64,000 nucleotides of DNA from Leeuwenhoekiella sp044542075 (GCF_044542075.1 NZ_JBITTU010000002.1:434001-498000); one strand, 5' to 3'. Counted from the stretch's first letter, positions 21,555 to 31,557 are shown. Notes: generated from the sequence alone by a model not told the origin. Made by a program: numbers and translations.

Positions 21555-24341
21555 TTACTTAACAATTAATTTCAACGTTTGGGAAGCTGAATCCTTTTTA
21601 GCTTTTACAAGATATATGCCTGCATTTAAATCACTAACATCTACTTCTTGATTTTTAGAATTTTCAAAGTTTAGGTTTTTAATTAGTGAACCATCAATCG
21701 TGTAAATAGAAATAGAATCTACCTCTTGGGTTAATTTAAAATTTAAAGAAGCAGGATTGGGATATACGGTGAGTTGATTTTTAGTATCAAAAGATTTTAT
21801 AGACAGATTAGCACTTTTGTTGGCAAAAATCCTAAAATCACCAGGCTCGAGACTTATAGGTGCTGTAGTACTACTTACTTCATAACTTTCGTTATTCATT
21901 AAATTATACCAGGTTCCGGTTTCCTGAAAATCTGGTACTATATTTTGTGTTGTAAGTCCAAAATTTGCTATAACAGTTACAAAATTAATTTCACCTTCAG
22001 CGGCTGTAGAGCTGGTGAGATGTATTTTTTTAACAAGATTTGTAGCACCGGTCTCAACGGTAAAATTAGAAGTTTCAAAAATGGGAAGTTCTTTTTTTAG
22101 CTGAATCATTTGCATCCAACTGTCTCGTAATTCAAGACGCTGTGCAGTATTTAATAAATCCCATCCGTCTGGTTTTGGGCTTAGTTTGCAACTATCATCT
22201 CCGGGATTACTGCCGTCTTCACACGTAAAAATACTAGTGTCATAACCCAGTTCTCCAAACTGCCAAATCATTTTAGGCCCCGGAATCGTAAAAAATACGG
22301 CTCCGGCTGCTTGCATTCGGTTTAATGCGGTATTCAAATCTTTAGTAGTATATGATCCGCTGGTATTGCCAAAGGCCAGATTCTTATACATTAAGCGTTC
22401 TTCATCGTGACTTTCCATATAGGTAACAGCAGCAGGGTTATCAAAACCTTTTTGTTTATAGGATGCCCCGTTAAAGTTTGATTCTGAGCTGTAGCCCATC
22501 GTGGTTTGGTTATACGCGTTTGTTTGTTTATTCCAAAGCATAATTCCTTTGCCCTCATTAAAGCGGTAATCTGCCCATTGCTTTTCTTCGGCGATACCGC
22601 CTAAATGTTCAAAAATGATCATAAAATCAGGATCTGCTGCCCATTGCATATCTGCATATTCCTTAAGAACTGTTACTCGATCTTGCTGAAAAGCGTTTGA
22701 ACAAGACTCATCAGCAGCGGTACAGTTTTGTGTGAAGCCTTTAGTTAGATCCCAACGGAAACCATCAATTTTAAATTCATCTATCCAATATTCGGCAGTG
22801 TGTTTTACGTAATTCTTAGTAGATGCTTCATTGTGATTAAAATCATTAAAAACGCTATAAGAATGTGTAGCCGTTTGATTAAAAAACGGACTATCTGCAC
22901 TTGCCTGACCACCGGTGCCCCCGTTGCTGGTATTGTACATGCGGTAGTAGGGATTTTGACCGCTGGCGTGGTTGTAAACTACATCTATAATTACGGCGAT
23001 TCCTTTTGCGTGTGCTGCATCTACTAAGGCTTTAAAAGCATTACGAGTGCCGTAATATTTATCTAATGCCATATGAAACGCAGGATTATAACCCCAACTT
23101 ACATTCCCATCAAATTCCTGAACGGGCATTAACTCAATAGTGTTTATTCCTAATTCTTGCAAATAACCCAGACGATCTATTACACTTTGAAAACTATGGG
23201 CATCATCAAAATCACGAATAAGAATTTCGTAGATTACTAGATCTTCACGATTAGCCGGCTTAAAATCTGTAATCTGCCAGTTATAATCACTTTCATCTAA
23301 CTGAACATAAGAAATCGCATTAGAAGTCTTTCCCGAAGGATATGCCGGTATGTTAGAAAAGGTAGCTGATTCTATATATTGATCGTCAAACTCATCTAGA
23401 ATGAGCGTAGAGTAGGGGTCTGCCACAGTTATCGCATATTCTACTACATATTGATATAGTAAATCTGTTTTAGGAGTATTGGTTAGATCTAATTTAATCC
23501 AGTGACGGTCTGTAGCAGCATCATAATTCATTAGATACTTATCGTCAAGTGACCAGTTATTCGCATTAAAATTTCCTATCACATGAATAAAATCTTTATT
23601 AGGCGCAAAGAATACCAAAGTAGCTTCATTAGGCTTTGATTTGTCGTAGTTAAAACCATCTTTCATACCCGTAGGTACTGCTGCAGCTACAGGAGTAGGT
23701 TTTACTAAGGTTTTAAAACTACGTACAACCAGATTAGATGTCCCGATTTGTAAAGCTTCTAAGCGATAGACGGTATTTAGATTAGGAGTGGTAGTGAATG
23801 AGTAAGATGTCTTATTACTTTGAGTATCTAACAGATTTTCATTTGCATACAGCTTGAAGTCTGCATTTAAACTGGCAGTAGCAGCAATCTCAAATATAGA
23901 GCCGCCGGTTATACTGGTGCTTGTGGCACTAGGAGCCGTTAGGTTAAGATTAAATGCTCCTACATTTTTAATTTGATCACTACTTTGTTGAGTTCCATTT
24001 TTATTTTTTATTAGTAATCCGATACGGCTTATACCGGTATTGTCGTAAAATTCGGTAGGTTTTAAGGTGTAAGAATACGTACCGTTGCCATTATCAGTAA
24101 AGCGGGCACTCTCAGGAGAATTGCTAAAATCTGTACCTATAGCTTCAGGATTGTTTATTTGAGTTTCGGTAGAATCATAATGCCAGGACCATAGATAAAC
24201 ACCCGTTGTCCAAGGTACATTAGATGCGGTAATTGTTATTGTTTCCGCTTCAGCAAAAGGATCTGGAGTAATGGTAATAGTTTGCGCTATAAATCTTATA
24301 GGCAAAACGAGGAGGAAAATTAGAAGTAGTTTTGTTTTCAT
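21555..24341 (-). CDS. Secreted GH13 alpha-amylase-family enzyme with T9SS type A sorting domain
   Basis: This 928-residue protein has a signal peptide (ending FIAQ), N-terminal beta-rich modules, a CBM48-like segment near 240-345 and a GH13 barrel from about 365. The four GH13 regions are visible: DVVYNH (453-458), GFRWD with nucleophile Asp531, IFEHLG with acid/base Glu578, and SHDEER with His645-Asp646. Residues 857-928 (LTVYPNPASLNF to KLIVK) form a type A T9SS sorting domain, so the enzyme is exported through type IX secretion to the surface or medium. It is the last gene of the sus-like operon, probably cutting starch or branched alpha-glucan outside the cell. A terminator hairpin precedes it and may lower its expression relative to susCD. 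Confidence 0.93.
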   Translation of the reverse strand: MKTKLLLIFLLVLPIRFIAQTITITPDPFAEAETITITASNVPWTTGVYLWSWHYDSTETQINNPEAIGTDFSNSPESARFTDNGNGTYSYTLKPTEFYDNTGISRIGLLIKNKNGTQQSSDQIKNVGAFNLNLTAPSATSTSITGGSIFEIAATASLNADFKLYANENLLDTQSNKTSYSFTTTPNLNTVYRLEALQIGTSNLVVRSFKTLVKPTPVAAAVPTGMKDGFNYDKSKPNEATLVFFAPNKDFIHVIGNFNANNWSLDDKYLMNYDAATDRHWIKLDLTNTPKTDLLYQYVVEYAITVADPYSTLILDEFDDQYIESATFSNIPAYPSGKTSNAISYVQLDESDYNWQITDFKPANREDLVIYEILIRDFDDAHSFQSVIDRLGYLQELGINTIELMPVQEFDGNVSWGYNPAFHMALDKYYGTRNAFKALVDAAHAKGIAVIIDVVYNHASGQNPYYRMYNTSNGGTGGQASADSPFFNQTATHSYSVFNDFNHNEASTKNYVKHTAEYWIDEFKIDGFRWDLTKGFTQNCTAADESCSNAFQQDRVTVLKEYADMQWAADPDFMIIFEHLGGIAEEKQWADYRFNEGKGIMLWNKQTNAYNQTTMGYSSESNFNGASYKQKGFDNPAAVTYMESHDEERLMYKNLAFGNTSGSYTTKDLNTALNRMQAAGAVFFTIPGPKMIWQFGELGYDTSIFTCEDGSNPGDDSCKLSPKPDGWDLLNTAQRLELRDSWMQMIQLKKELPIFETSNFTVETGATNLVKKIHLTSSTAAEGEINFVTVIANFGLTTQNIVPDFQETGTWYNLMNNESYEVSSTTAPISLEPGDFRIFANKSANLSIKSFDTKNQLTVYPNPASLNFKLTQEVDSISIYTIDGSLIKNLNFENSKNQEVDVSDLNAGIYLVKAKKDSASQTLKLIVK

Positions 24342-24359
24342 TCTCAGATTTTAAAGATT

Positions 24360-24385
24360 AAAAAAGGCCGTGCGAGCACGGCCTT
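24360..24385 (-). terminator. Hairpin terminator inside the sus operon, before the amylase gene
   Basis: GGCCGTGC (24366-24373) pairs perfectly with GCACGGCC (24376-24383), extended by two A-T pairs. On the minus strand the T-tract TTTTTTAATC follows. It sits between the SusF-like stop and the amylase ATG and should attenuate read-through. Confidence 0.8.
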
Positions 24386-24405
24386 AGAGGTAATAAGATG
24401 TTGTT

Positions 24406-25854
24406 TTATTCGTTTGGAATAAGAATATACCCAGCGGTTAAATCATTAAACCAAATATCATAAGTTCCTGCTGAAACCGGGATATTAGATGATGAATCCC
24501 GAACTCCAAAACCGCTTATCGCAGTAGGTGCTCCCCAGTTAATTCCCCAGGTGTCATTTGCTCTAAATTTTAATTCGCCATCAAACAAGGTTACATTATT
24601 TGCATACCAGATATGCGGGTCAAAAGTAGATTGCGTAAGGTTTGCATCGGGCTCATTCCAGCCGTCACCATTACCGGTACGTGAAGACCCAATGTATCCT
24701 ATAGTCGTGTAGCTTGGGGCAGCGCTCGCATCATATGGAGTGATGCTGAAAGCACCAGTTTTTGTATTTACATCAAGTTTGTAATAACCTGTAGTGGCTA
24801 CGCTTAGTACACCCGGCTCCTGACCCAGTATTTCGTTGCTTACAAAAACATTATTTGTAACTCCCCATTGTGGTTGCCATTGACCTCGTTTTTCTAACAA
24901 TTTAAAAGCGAAATCGCCTCCTCCTAAAAATTTAGCAGTGTACGAGTACACATTCTTGTTATTAGGATCTCGAATGATAGGAGCATTATTGTTGTTATTA
25001 TTCCAGTCTGAAGCTGTTGCACTACCCACTAAAAATAAATTAGTTACGGCAGTACTATAGGTGGTAACGTTAAATGCAATCGGTGTAGAAAGACGTTCAT
25101 TTACGCCGGTATCACTGGTAATAGTTGCTAGAATACGTGTCTCGAGAGCATAAGAAACTTCTTCTTCTGCGCCTAATGTTAATGCTAATGCATTAAGTTG
25201 TGAGTTTGATATTGTGTATTCATTTAAGTCTGTTACCTGTGCTACAGTTTGAAACGTTTCAAAATTACTTCCTGCTACAGCTAATTGTAAATTGTAAACA
25301 ACAGATACAGCAGTACCCTCCGTAGAAAAATCGGTCCACATCATTTCAAGTGCAGCTGCATCAGGATTTTCACCATCTAAAACAACACTAGAATCCGCAG
25401 CCGGATTTACAATTACGGGAGCATCTACAGCATAAGGCATAACATTATAGCTCAGTGCAGAAGTAGCTTGAGCACCGTTAATAATACGCACGTAAATAGG
25501 AAACATTTTGTACGGTTCTGCACCGGCATTTAATAGCAGTTGGTTTAAAGCACTTACCGAAATTGTAAAATTAGTGTCATCACTTGTTCCCAGAGCTATT
25601 TCATTAGTAAACTCTTCATCAGTTGTCATAACAACTTCATAGGTTGATGCTGCATCTAACTCATCTTTCCAGCTAATGGTAAACGCAGCGTTTTCAGGAA
25701 ACGAAGCGTTTAAAACCAGATTTGAAAAATTAGTACCATTTACATCAAAAGATGTTTGTGGTTCTTCTAGTATTAGATCTTCAGTATTATCGCAAGCTGT
25801 TAGGGTAGCTAAAGCGAAAAGACTAAAAATTGAATATTTTAATAGTGTGTTCAT
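24406..25854 (-). CDS. SusF/SusE family outer-membrane starch-binding lipoprotein
   Basis: The 482-residue protein has a lipobox ending at Cys21 (LATLTAC). Beta-sandwich domains follow, and the C-terminal part contains the SusE/SusF carbohydrate-binding pattern: LFLVGSATASDWNNNNNN, then KLLEKRGQWQPQWG, with the tail YDIWFNDLTAGYILIP. Aromatic residues in such domains stack on glucose units. It should be a surface-exposed lipoprotein holding alpha-glucan near SusCD. It lies 5 nt downstream of a second, shorter SusE-like gene with the same C-terminal pattern, so the pair probably arose by tandem duplication. SusF versus SusE naming cannot be decided by eye. Confidence 0.88.
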   Translation of the reverse strand: MNTLLKYSIFSLFALATLTACDNTEDLILEEPQTSFDVNGTNFSNLVLNASFPENAAFTISWKDELDAASTYEVVMTTDEEFTNEIALGTSDDTNFTISVSALNQLLLNAGAEPYKMFPIYVRIINGAQATSALSYNVMPYAVDAPVIVNPAADSSVVLDGENPDAAALEMMWTDFSTEGTAVSVVYNLQLAVAGSNFETFQTVAQVTDLNEYTISNSQLNALALTLGAEEEVSYALETRILATITSDTGVNERLSTPIAFNVTTYSTAVTNLFLVGSATASDWNNNNNNAPIIRDPNNKNVYSYTAKFLGGGDFAFKLLEKRGQWQPQWGVTNNVFVSNEILGQEPGVLSVATTGYYKLDVNTKTGAFSITPYDASAAPSYTTIGYIGSSRTGNGDGWNEPDANLTQSTFDPHIWYANNVTLFDGELKFRANDTWGINWGAPTAISGFGVRDSSSNIPVSAGTYDIWFNDLTAGYILIPNE

Positions 25855-25859
25855 ACTTT

Positions 25860-26930
25860 TTATTTAGAAAAGTTAAGAGGAATCATCGCGTAATCACCGG
25901 TGATATCGTTAAACCAGATTTCGTAATCATCTTTTACGGGTATCGGAATGTTTCCGCCATCGACAGTAGCTACACCCGAAAATTCTGTAGTGCTTCCGTA
26001 GGTTGTGCTTCCATTAGCTAAAAAAGAAATAGAACCCGCTTGTAACTGTGTAGAGCGCACATACCAGATATGTGGGTCAAACGCCAGTGGGGTAAGAGCA
26101 ACCATATTACCATTTTCTGCTGAAACAGAAACGGAAGTAAAAGCATCCCCAACCGCAGTAACATCTTCAAATGAAAATGCACCCGTAGCAAAATTTACTG
26201 TAAATTTTCGGTAGCCGGCAGTTGCAGAAGTAATTACCGGAGGATCAGGGTCATCATCTGTAGCTCTTAAAACTAACGAACCACCGTCCTGACCGTATTG
26301 TGGAGCCCAGGCGCCACGGTTGATTAAAATTTTAAAATCATCTGCAAGAAATCTACCGGTATAGGTATATTCATTTTCATTAAATGCATTTCTAAATAAA
26401 AGCGGATTGTTGTTATCATTGTTCCAATCTGCAGCAGTTGCAGCTCCTACCAAATAGTAATCGTCGTATGGGTAAGAAAAATACGGATTAATGCTAATCT
26501 CAATAGGTTCTGAATAACTCACATTTGATGTTTGCGTGCCTATTGAAGACTTGATGCGTACATACGCCTGTTGCCACTCAAAAGGTACAAACCCTAATGC
26601 ATTTGCTGTATTGTTTAATGCACTTACAGACAGAGTTGCTTCCGTATTTGAGGTTGTAGATGCCGTTACAGGGTTATTAAACGAATCTTCTGTAGCAAAC
26701 TCAACAACATACGTTACTAGGGTAGGTAAACCATAACTCGCTTTGTTCCAGCTTATAGTTACAGCTGGATTTCCCGGGTTTGTTTGATCTAAAGCAACCC
26801 GGTTAATATCTAGTTGAGCAAGTAGCGGAGCATCTTCTACCGCTACGGTTAGTTTCTCATCATCTTCACTGCAAGCGGCTGCTATAACCACTGCAATTAA
26901 GAATGCAAACTGTTTAATTTTTGATATCAT
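25860..26930 (-). CDS. SusE domain-containing outer-membrane lipoprotein
   Basis: This 356-residue protein has a lipobox at Cys20 followed by SEDDEK, resembling the acidic surface-export signal of Bacteroidota lipoproteins. An N-terminal SusE-type beta domain (about 35-150) precedes a glycan-binding region with YYLVGAATAADWNNDNNN and INRGAWAPQYG, ending in YEIWFNDITGDYAMIP. It likely binds maltooligosaccharides at the surface. It lies 19 nt after the susD stop and 5 nt before the longer paralogue, so co-transcription is very likely. It is about 125 residues shorter than its neighbour, with fewer beta domains between anchor and binding region. Confidence 0.88.
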   Translation of the reverse strand: MISKIKQFAFLIAVVIAAACSEDDEKLTVAVEDAPLLAQLDINRVALDQTNPGNPAVTISWNKASYGLPTLVTYVVEFATEDSFNNPVTASTTSNTEATLSVSALNNTANALGFVPFEWQQAYVRIKSSIGTQTSNVSYSEPIEISINPYFSYPYDDYYLVGAATAADWNNDNNNPLLFRNAFNENEYTYTGRFLADDFKILINRGAWAPQYGQDGGSLVLRATDDDPDPPVITSATAGYRKFTVNFATGAFSFEDVTAVGDAFTSVSVSAENGNMVALTPLAFDPHIWYVRSTQLQAGSISFLANGSTTYGSTTEFSGVATVDGGNIPIPVKDDYEIWFNDITGDYAMIPLNFSK

Positions 26931-26949
26931 AGTTTTCGATTTTTAAATT

Positions 26950-28554
26950 CTAGTAACCTGCGTTTTGAGACAGGTTAGCATTTGATGATAAACTTTGATT
27001 AGGTATAGGGAATAACGTTCTAAACTCAGGGATAGAAGTACCTGCTTGAGGGCCGCCCTTATAAGACCATAAATAGTCACTACCACTATACACTCCAAAA
27101 CGTATAAGGTCCTGTCTTCTATGACTTTCCCAATACAATTCTCTAGAACGCTCATCTAGTAAAAAGTCTAATGTAAGCTGTGCCTGCGTGATATTTCCCG
27201 AAGTATTGCCAAAAGCACGCTCTCTTAAATCGTTAACATATTCCAGAGCCAGAGCAGTAGAGCCACCACCACCACGTAGGGTCGCTTCAGCATACATAAG
27301 TAAAACATCTGCATATCTAAAAAGTGGATAATCTGTATCTGTAAAAGTACGGTCAGTACCAAAGCCTCCTGTAGAGGTGCGGTTTGAGAATTTAGTTATT
27401 AAATAACCTTGTGCCGTGTTGCCTACATTGTCAATTTCCATTGTACGATCTGCTGTAATTAATGTATTACGTGCATCGTTTTGATAAATAGGATTTGCTG
27501 TAAAAAGTCTTGAAAAATCTGGTCGTACTCTAAATAAACCACCAAAACCGGTAGCATTAACACCCAGGCTTTCACCGTTATTTTCAGGAACACCTACTTC
27601 ACCTTGAATAATTATAGTTGTACCGCCAAAGTTTTGCGTATTAGTACCATCATTAGCAACCGGAAATATGATTTCGTTTTGCGCTCCGTTAGTATCGTTA
27701 TCTGCCATAAAGTTGAACAGATAATTAGATGTTAAACTATAGCCACTGCTTATTAATGTTTCACATACCGCAACACAATCTGCATAACGCGGTGTACCAG
27801 TATATACTTCTGCATTTAAATATAGCTTTGCAAGTAACATATTAGCCACACCCTGATCTACACGAGCATATTCATTCTGTCTCGCAGCGATTAGATCGGG
27901 TAGGGCAGCAGTAAGTTCAGTTTCAATATAAGTGAATAAATCTGCTCCTACTATTTCAGGAACCTGATCAAATCCTACAGCATCATTTTCTGTTACTGAA
28001 GGTGCCTTGCCAAACATATCTAACAAATGGTAGTTTGCTAATGCACGCAATACCCGTGCTTCTGCGCGGTACGTTTGTACGGTAGCAACAAGCTCTGTGC
28101 TTTCGCCTCTTCCGCTTAAGGCCTCAGGAGTAGTTTGTCTTAAAAACTCATTAGCCAGTGCAATCTCATAAGATGCACGTGCAAATACTCCCAAAATTAG
28201 GGGGTTGTCTGAGCTCCAGCTGTTGCGTTGCATTCCGCGTAATCCCGGGTCATTCTCATACGTCCAGATTACTTCATCTGTAGAAAGGTTTTGAAGATTG
28301 AATAACCCACGTATGTATTGACCTGTACCTGCATCAAGACCGGCGATGTTAGAACCTCCCGGATCATTAATACTGGTTAAACTTAAGTTTGCATAAACAC
28401 CTGCAAGTGCTTGCTTATAAGCTCCTTCGTTTTCAAAAAAGCCGTCTGCTAAAAGCTCATCATCATCTTCTGGAGTAACGTCCAGATCAGATTCGCAGGC
28501 AATGAATACTCCGCCCAGGAGTAGCATTAAAGCGAATGTTCTTAATTGTAGCAT
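26950..28554 (-). CDS. susD: SusD/RagB family nutrient-binding outer-membrane lipoprotein
   Basis: This 534-residue protein has its lipobox at Cys20 (GGVFIACESD) and the SusD fold: an N-terminal TPR-rich part with VQTYRAEARVLRALANYHL and a C-terminal region with FRYADVLLMYAEA and DLIRFG. SusD-like proteins cap SusC and bind the glycan. The start is the ATG at 28554. An ATG at 28575 would overlap the susC stop and place seven residues before the normal lipoprotein signal. The gene begins 10 nt after susC. The partner genes (SusE/F-like, GH13) make starch or maltodextrin the likely ligand. Confidence 0.95.
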   Translation of the reverse strand: MLQLRTFALMLLLGGVFIACESDLDVTPEDDDELLADGFFENEGAYKQALAGVYANLSLTSINDPGGSNIAGLDAGTGQYIRGLFNLQNLSTDEVIWTYENDPGLRGMQRNSWSSDNPLILGVFARASYEIALANEFLRQTTPEALSGRGESTELVATVQTYRAEARVLRALANYHLLDMFGKAPSVTENDAVGFDQVPEIVGADLFTYIETELTAALPDLIAARQNEYARVDQGVANMLLAKLYLNAEVYTGTPRYADCVAVCETLISSGYSLTSNYLFNFMADNDTNGAQNEIIFPVANDGTNTQNFGGTTIIIQGEVGVPENNGESLGVNATGFGGLFRVRPDFSRLFTANPIYQNDARNTLITADRTMEIDNVGNTAQGYLITKFSNRTSTGGFGTDRTFTDTDYPLFRYADVLLMYAEATLRGGGGSTALALEYVNDLRERAFGNTSGNITQAQLTLDFLLDERSRELYWESHRRQDLIRFGVYSGSDYLWSYKGGPQAGTSIPEFRTLFPIPNQSLSSNANLSQNAGY

Positions 28555-28564
28555 ATTTTTAATA

Positions 28565-31483
28565 TTAAAATCCATAATTCAGTCCGAATAAGAAAGTGCG
28601 TCCTCTTGGGAAAATTGTATTGTCCACACCATTATTAGTAATTTCAGGGTCAAGACCCGAGTAGTCAGTAATAACAAATACATTCTGAACACCTGTCCAA
28701 AGTCTTAGCGTGCCTTTGCCCAGCTTGTCAGCATCAAAAGTGTAACCTAAGGTAATGTTATCCATACGTAAGAAATCTGCATCTTCCAGATAATAATCAG
28801 ATAAAATAACATCTGGTGTGTTTACAAAGTTGGTTTCTAAAACCTGTGTAGGTACGTTGTTTAATACTGTTCTAAAAACATTACCGTATTGTGCGTTACC
28901 CGAATTTACGTTGTTGTAAATGTCATTTCCAAAACTTGCACGCAGGTTAAAACTGAAATCCCAATCTTTATAATTCATAGTAGATTGAAAACCCATTGTA
29001 ACATCTGCGCGGCCGTTACCTGCGATGTATTTATCTGCATCGTTAAGAATACCATCACTGTTTACATCTACATACGCACCTTCTATAGGAGCACCTGCAG
29101 TATCGTATAACTGTCTGTAAACAAAGAATGAGTTAGGAGCAAAGCCTTCACGTTGTACCTGTATTGTATTACCGGTACCACCAGATATACCTTGAGTTAA
29201 AATATCCTGTCCAAAAGCTAGACGGTTTATCTCACGGTCTATGTAAGTTGCATTGTAGTTTACATTCCAGTTAAAATTATCGTTAGAAACGACATTGTAG
29301 TCTATCACAAATTCAATACCCTGAGTTGTGAATTTTCCGATATTTTGAAAACCTTGATTTGAGAAGTTTACACCATCTGGCACAGGAGCTGATGAAAGTA
29401 AATCATTTGATTCTTTACGGAAGAAATCAAGAGAACCATTAAGTTTTCCGTTGAAAAAACCATAGTCAAGACCTGCGTTATATTCTGTAATTTCTTCCCA
29501 TTTAATACCTGCATTTCTAAAGAAAGGTTGTCCTATTGTAAAAAACTGATTCCCAAACTGATATTGAGATCTGCTATCTCCTAAGCCATAACGAGATAAG
29601 TAGTCATATTGAGATGAGATATCCTGTTGACCGGTAATACCATAACCCAAACGTAATTTTAATAAGCTTAAGGTCTCAGATTCTTTTAAGAAATCTTCAT
29701 CAGAAATCTGCCAAGCACCAGATACTGCCGGGAAATATCCAAAACGCTCTTCTGGTCCAAAACGAGAAGTACCATCACGACGTATAGAAGCACTCAAGAA
29801 ATACTTACTCTTGTAATTGAAGTTACCACGTAGAAAGTAAGCCAGTAGCACAACATCTGGACTTATGGTGTTTTCTGGAGGTGCCGCATTAGGGTCGCGC
29901 ACATTGTTTGTTGTGAAATTTTCGTTCTCAAATATTTGGTACGAGTATCCTCCTGTAATTTCTGTGTTGAAATCTCCAAAAGCTTTGGTATGCACTAAAT
30001 ATGCATCAAATAAACGGTTAGAAGATTTAAAATCAGTATCAGAACGTTGTCCTAATGTTTCTCCTTCTTCAGCATTAGTACCTAATGCGCTGTTACGGTC
30101 TATTTCAAAGAAACGATCTGATTGACTCTCGTCTAAACCTAAATTTACTACAGCACGTAAAGGCTCATAAAACGGTAGTCTGTAATCAACTTTAAAGTTT
30201 CCGTAGTAACGACGCACACTAGCCACATCTTGTGTTTGCATTAATTGTGCAACCGGGTTACGGGGTACATTTCCTAAAATACGACCGTTAGTACCTGTGT
30301 ATTCGTAAAACCCGCCATACTGAGAATTGGGATCGTAAATAGGTTGAGTTGGGTTAAACTGTAATGCATTGCCTTCAATACCCGGAGCAAATTGATTGCG
30401 CTCAAAGTTTAAGTTCGCATTAAAATCAATTTTTAAATCTCCGTCAAAAAAACGTGGGTTTAAAGAAAGTGAAGTAGTTGTACGCTCAAAAGAAGAAGTT
30501 TTACGCAAACCTTCCTGATCTGCATACCCTACAGAAAGACGTGCTGGTAAATTGTCTGCAAGACTCCCACTTACTGATAAGTTGTGCTGCGAAGAAAACG
30601 CATCGCGATAAATAGCATCTTGCCAGTCTGTATTTGCATTACCTAATAAACCTACACGGTCTGGGAAGCGCTCAGTAACTAAACTACGGAATTCTGATGC
30701 ATTAAAAACATCAATCTTATCGGTTAAACGCGATACACTTGCCTGGCTGTCAAAGTTTACTTTTAAGCCTTGTTTACCTTTTTTTGTAGTAATGATAATA
30801 ACCCCATTTGCACCACGGTTACCATAAATAGCCGCTGCAGAAGCATCTTTTAAAACCGAAAAAGATTCTATATCTGCCGGGTTAATCGAGGAAATGATAG
30901 ATCGTGTACCGTTTGCAACATTGCTTACCGGCAAACCATCAATTACAATTAACGGATCATTAGAAGCATTTAATGATGCTCCTCCACGTATTCTAATTTC
31001 AGAATTAGATCCCGGTGAACCTCCTGTATTTACAGTAAGACCGGCAACTCTACCGTTAAGTAAGTTCTCTGCAGTTACGTTGTTACCCTTATTGAAATCA
31101 TCTTCACTTATAAGAGCTACAGAACCCGTAAGATCTTTTTTAGTAGTAGTACCATAACCCACTACCACAACAGCATCAAGTTCTGATGCATCTTCAGTAA
31201 GCGATACATCTATAGTACCTTGACCTGTAAACGGAATCGTTTGCGTTCTAAAACCCAGATACGAGAAGCTAATCTTAGATCCCTGGTTTACACCAGATAA
31301 GGTGAATTTACCATCAAAATCTGTTGTGGTACCATTTGTAGTGCCTTCTACAATGACATTTACACCAGGTACCGGTTGTTGCAGTGTTGCGTCAACTACA
31401 GTTCCACTTACTACAGATTGCGCAATCGTTGTAATTGGCAATAATAGTAAGAGAAAAAGTGTTCTTTTAAATAACATTTTCAT
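28565..31483 (-). CDS. susC: SusC/RagA family TonB-linked outer-membrane transporter
   Basis: This 972-residue protein has a signal peptide (ending TTIAQ) and a CarboxypepD_reg-like domain (about 22-105, with GTTNGTTTDFDGKFTLSGV). The characteristic VVVVGYGTTTKKDLTGSV segment leads into the plug, and a large beta-barrel ends in a terminal Phe (LNYGF). It imports oligosaccharides across the outer membrane using TonB energy. It is the first gene of the operon, divergent from a LacI-type regulator with 223 bp between them. Domain content and length fit a maltodextrin SusC. Confidence 0.96.
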   Translation of the reverse strand: MKMLFKRTLFLLLLLPITTIAQSVVSGTVVDATLQQPVPGVNVIVEGTTNGTTTDFDGKFTLSGVNQGSKISFSYLGFRTQTIPFTGQGTIDVSLTEDASELDAVVVVGYGTTTKKDLTGSVALISEDDFNKGNNVTAENLLNGRVAGLTVNTGGSPGSNSEIRIRGGASLNASNDPLIVIDGLPVSNVANGTRSIISSINPADIESFSVLKDASAAAIYGNRGANGVIIITTKKGKQGLKVNFDSQASVSRLTDKIDVFNASEFRSLVTERFPDRVGLLGNANTDWQDAIYRDAFSSQHNLSVSGSLADNLPARLSVGYADQEGLRKTSSFERTTTSLSLNPRFFDGDLKIDFNANLNFERNQFAPGIEGNALQFNPTQPIYDPNSQYGGFYEYTGTNGRILGNVPRNPVAQLMQTQDVASVRRYYGNFKVDYRLPFYEPLRAVVNLGLDESQSDRFFEIDRNSALGTNAEEGETLGQRSDTDFKSSNRLFDAYLVHTKAFGDFNTEITGGYSYQIFENENFTTNNVRDPNAAPPENTISPDVVLLAYFLRGNFNYKSKYFLSASIRRDGTSRFGPEERFGYFPAVSGAWQISDEDFLKESETLSLLKLRLGYGITGQQDISSQYDYLSRYGLGDSRSQYQFGNQFFTIGQPFFRNAGIKWEEITEYNAGLDYGFFNGKLNGSLDFFRKESNDLLSSAPVPDGVNFSNQGFQNIGKFTTQGIEFVIDYNVVSNDNFNWNVNYNATYIDREINRLAFGQDILTQGISGGTGNTIQVQREGFAPNSFFVYRQLYDTAGAPIEGAYVDVNSDGILNDADKYIAGNGRADVTMGFQSTMNYKDWDFSFNLRASFGNDIYNNVNSGNAQYGNVFRTVLNNVPTQVLETNFVNTPDVILSDYYLEDADFLRMDNITLGYTFDADKLGKGTLRLWTGVQNVFVITDYSGLDPEITNNGVDNTIFPRGRTFLFGLNYGF

Positions 31484-31549
31484 AAAATTGTTTGAATTGA
31501 TCTTTAGTTTTTTGAATAGTGTTTGCTTTACTTTTATTATTTAACACGA

Positions 31550-31557
31550 CAAACTTA
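31550..31557 (-). promoter_or_regulatory. Candidate susC operon -7 promoter box (TAAGTTTG)
   Basis: On the minus strand TAAGTTTG matches TAnnTTTG, about 67 nt upstream of the susC ATG. A TAACACGACAAAC sequence overlaps it on the plus strand. A related sequence lies inverted at 31612-31624, which could be regulator half-sites. Confidence 0.45.

Noticed and set aside
28555..28575. Upstream ATG for susD at 28575
   Set aside because: It overlaps the susC stop and puts polar residues before the lipoprotein signal, whereas the ATG at 28554 gives a standard one.
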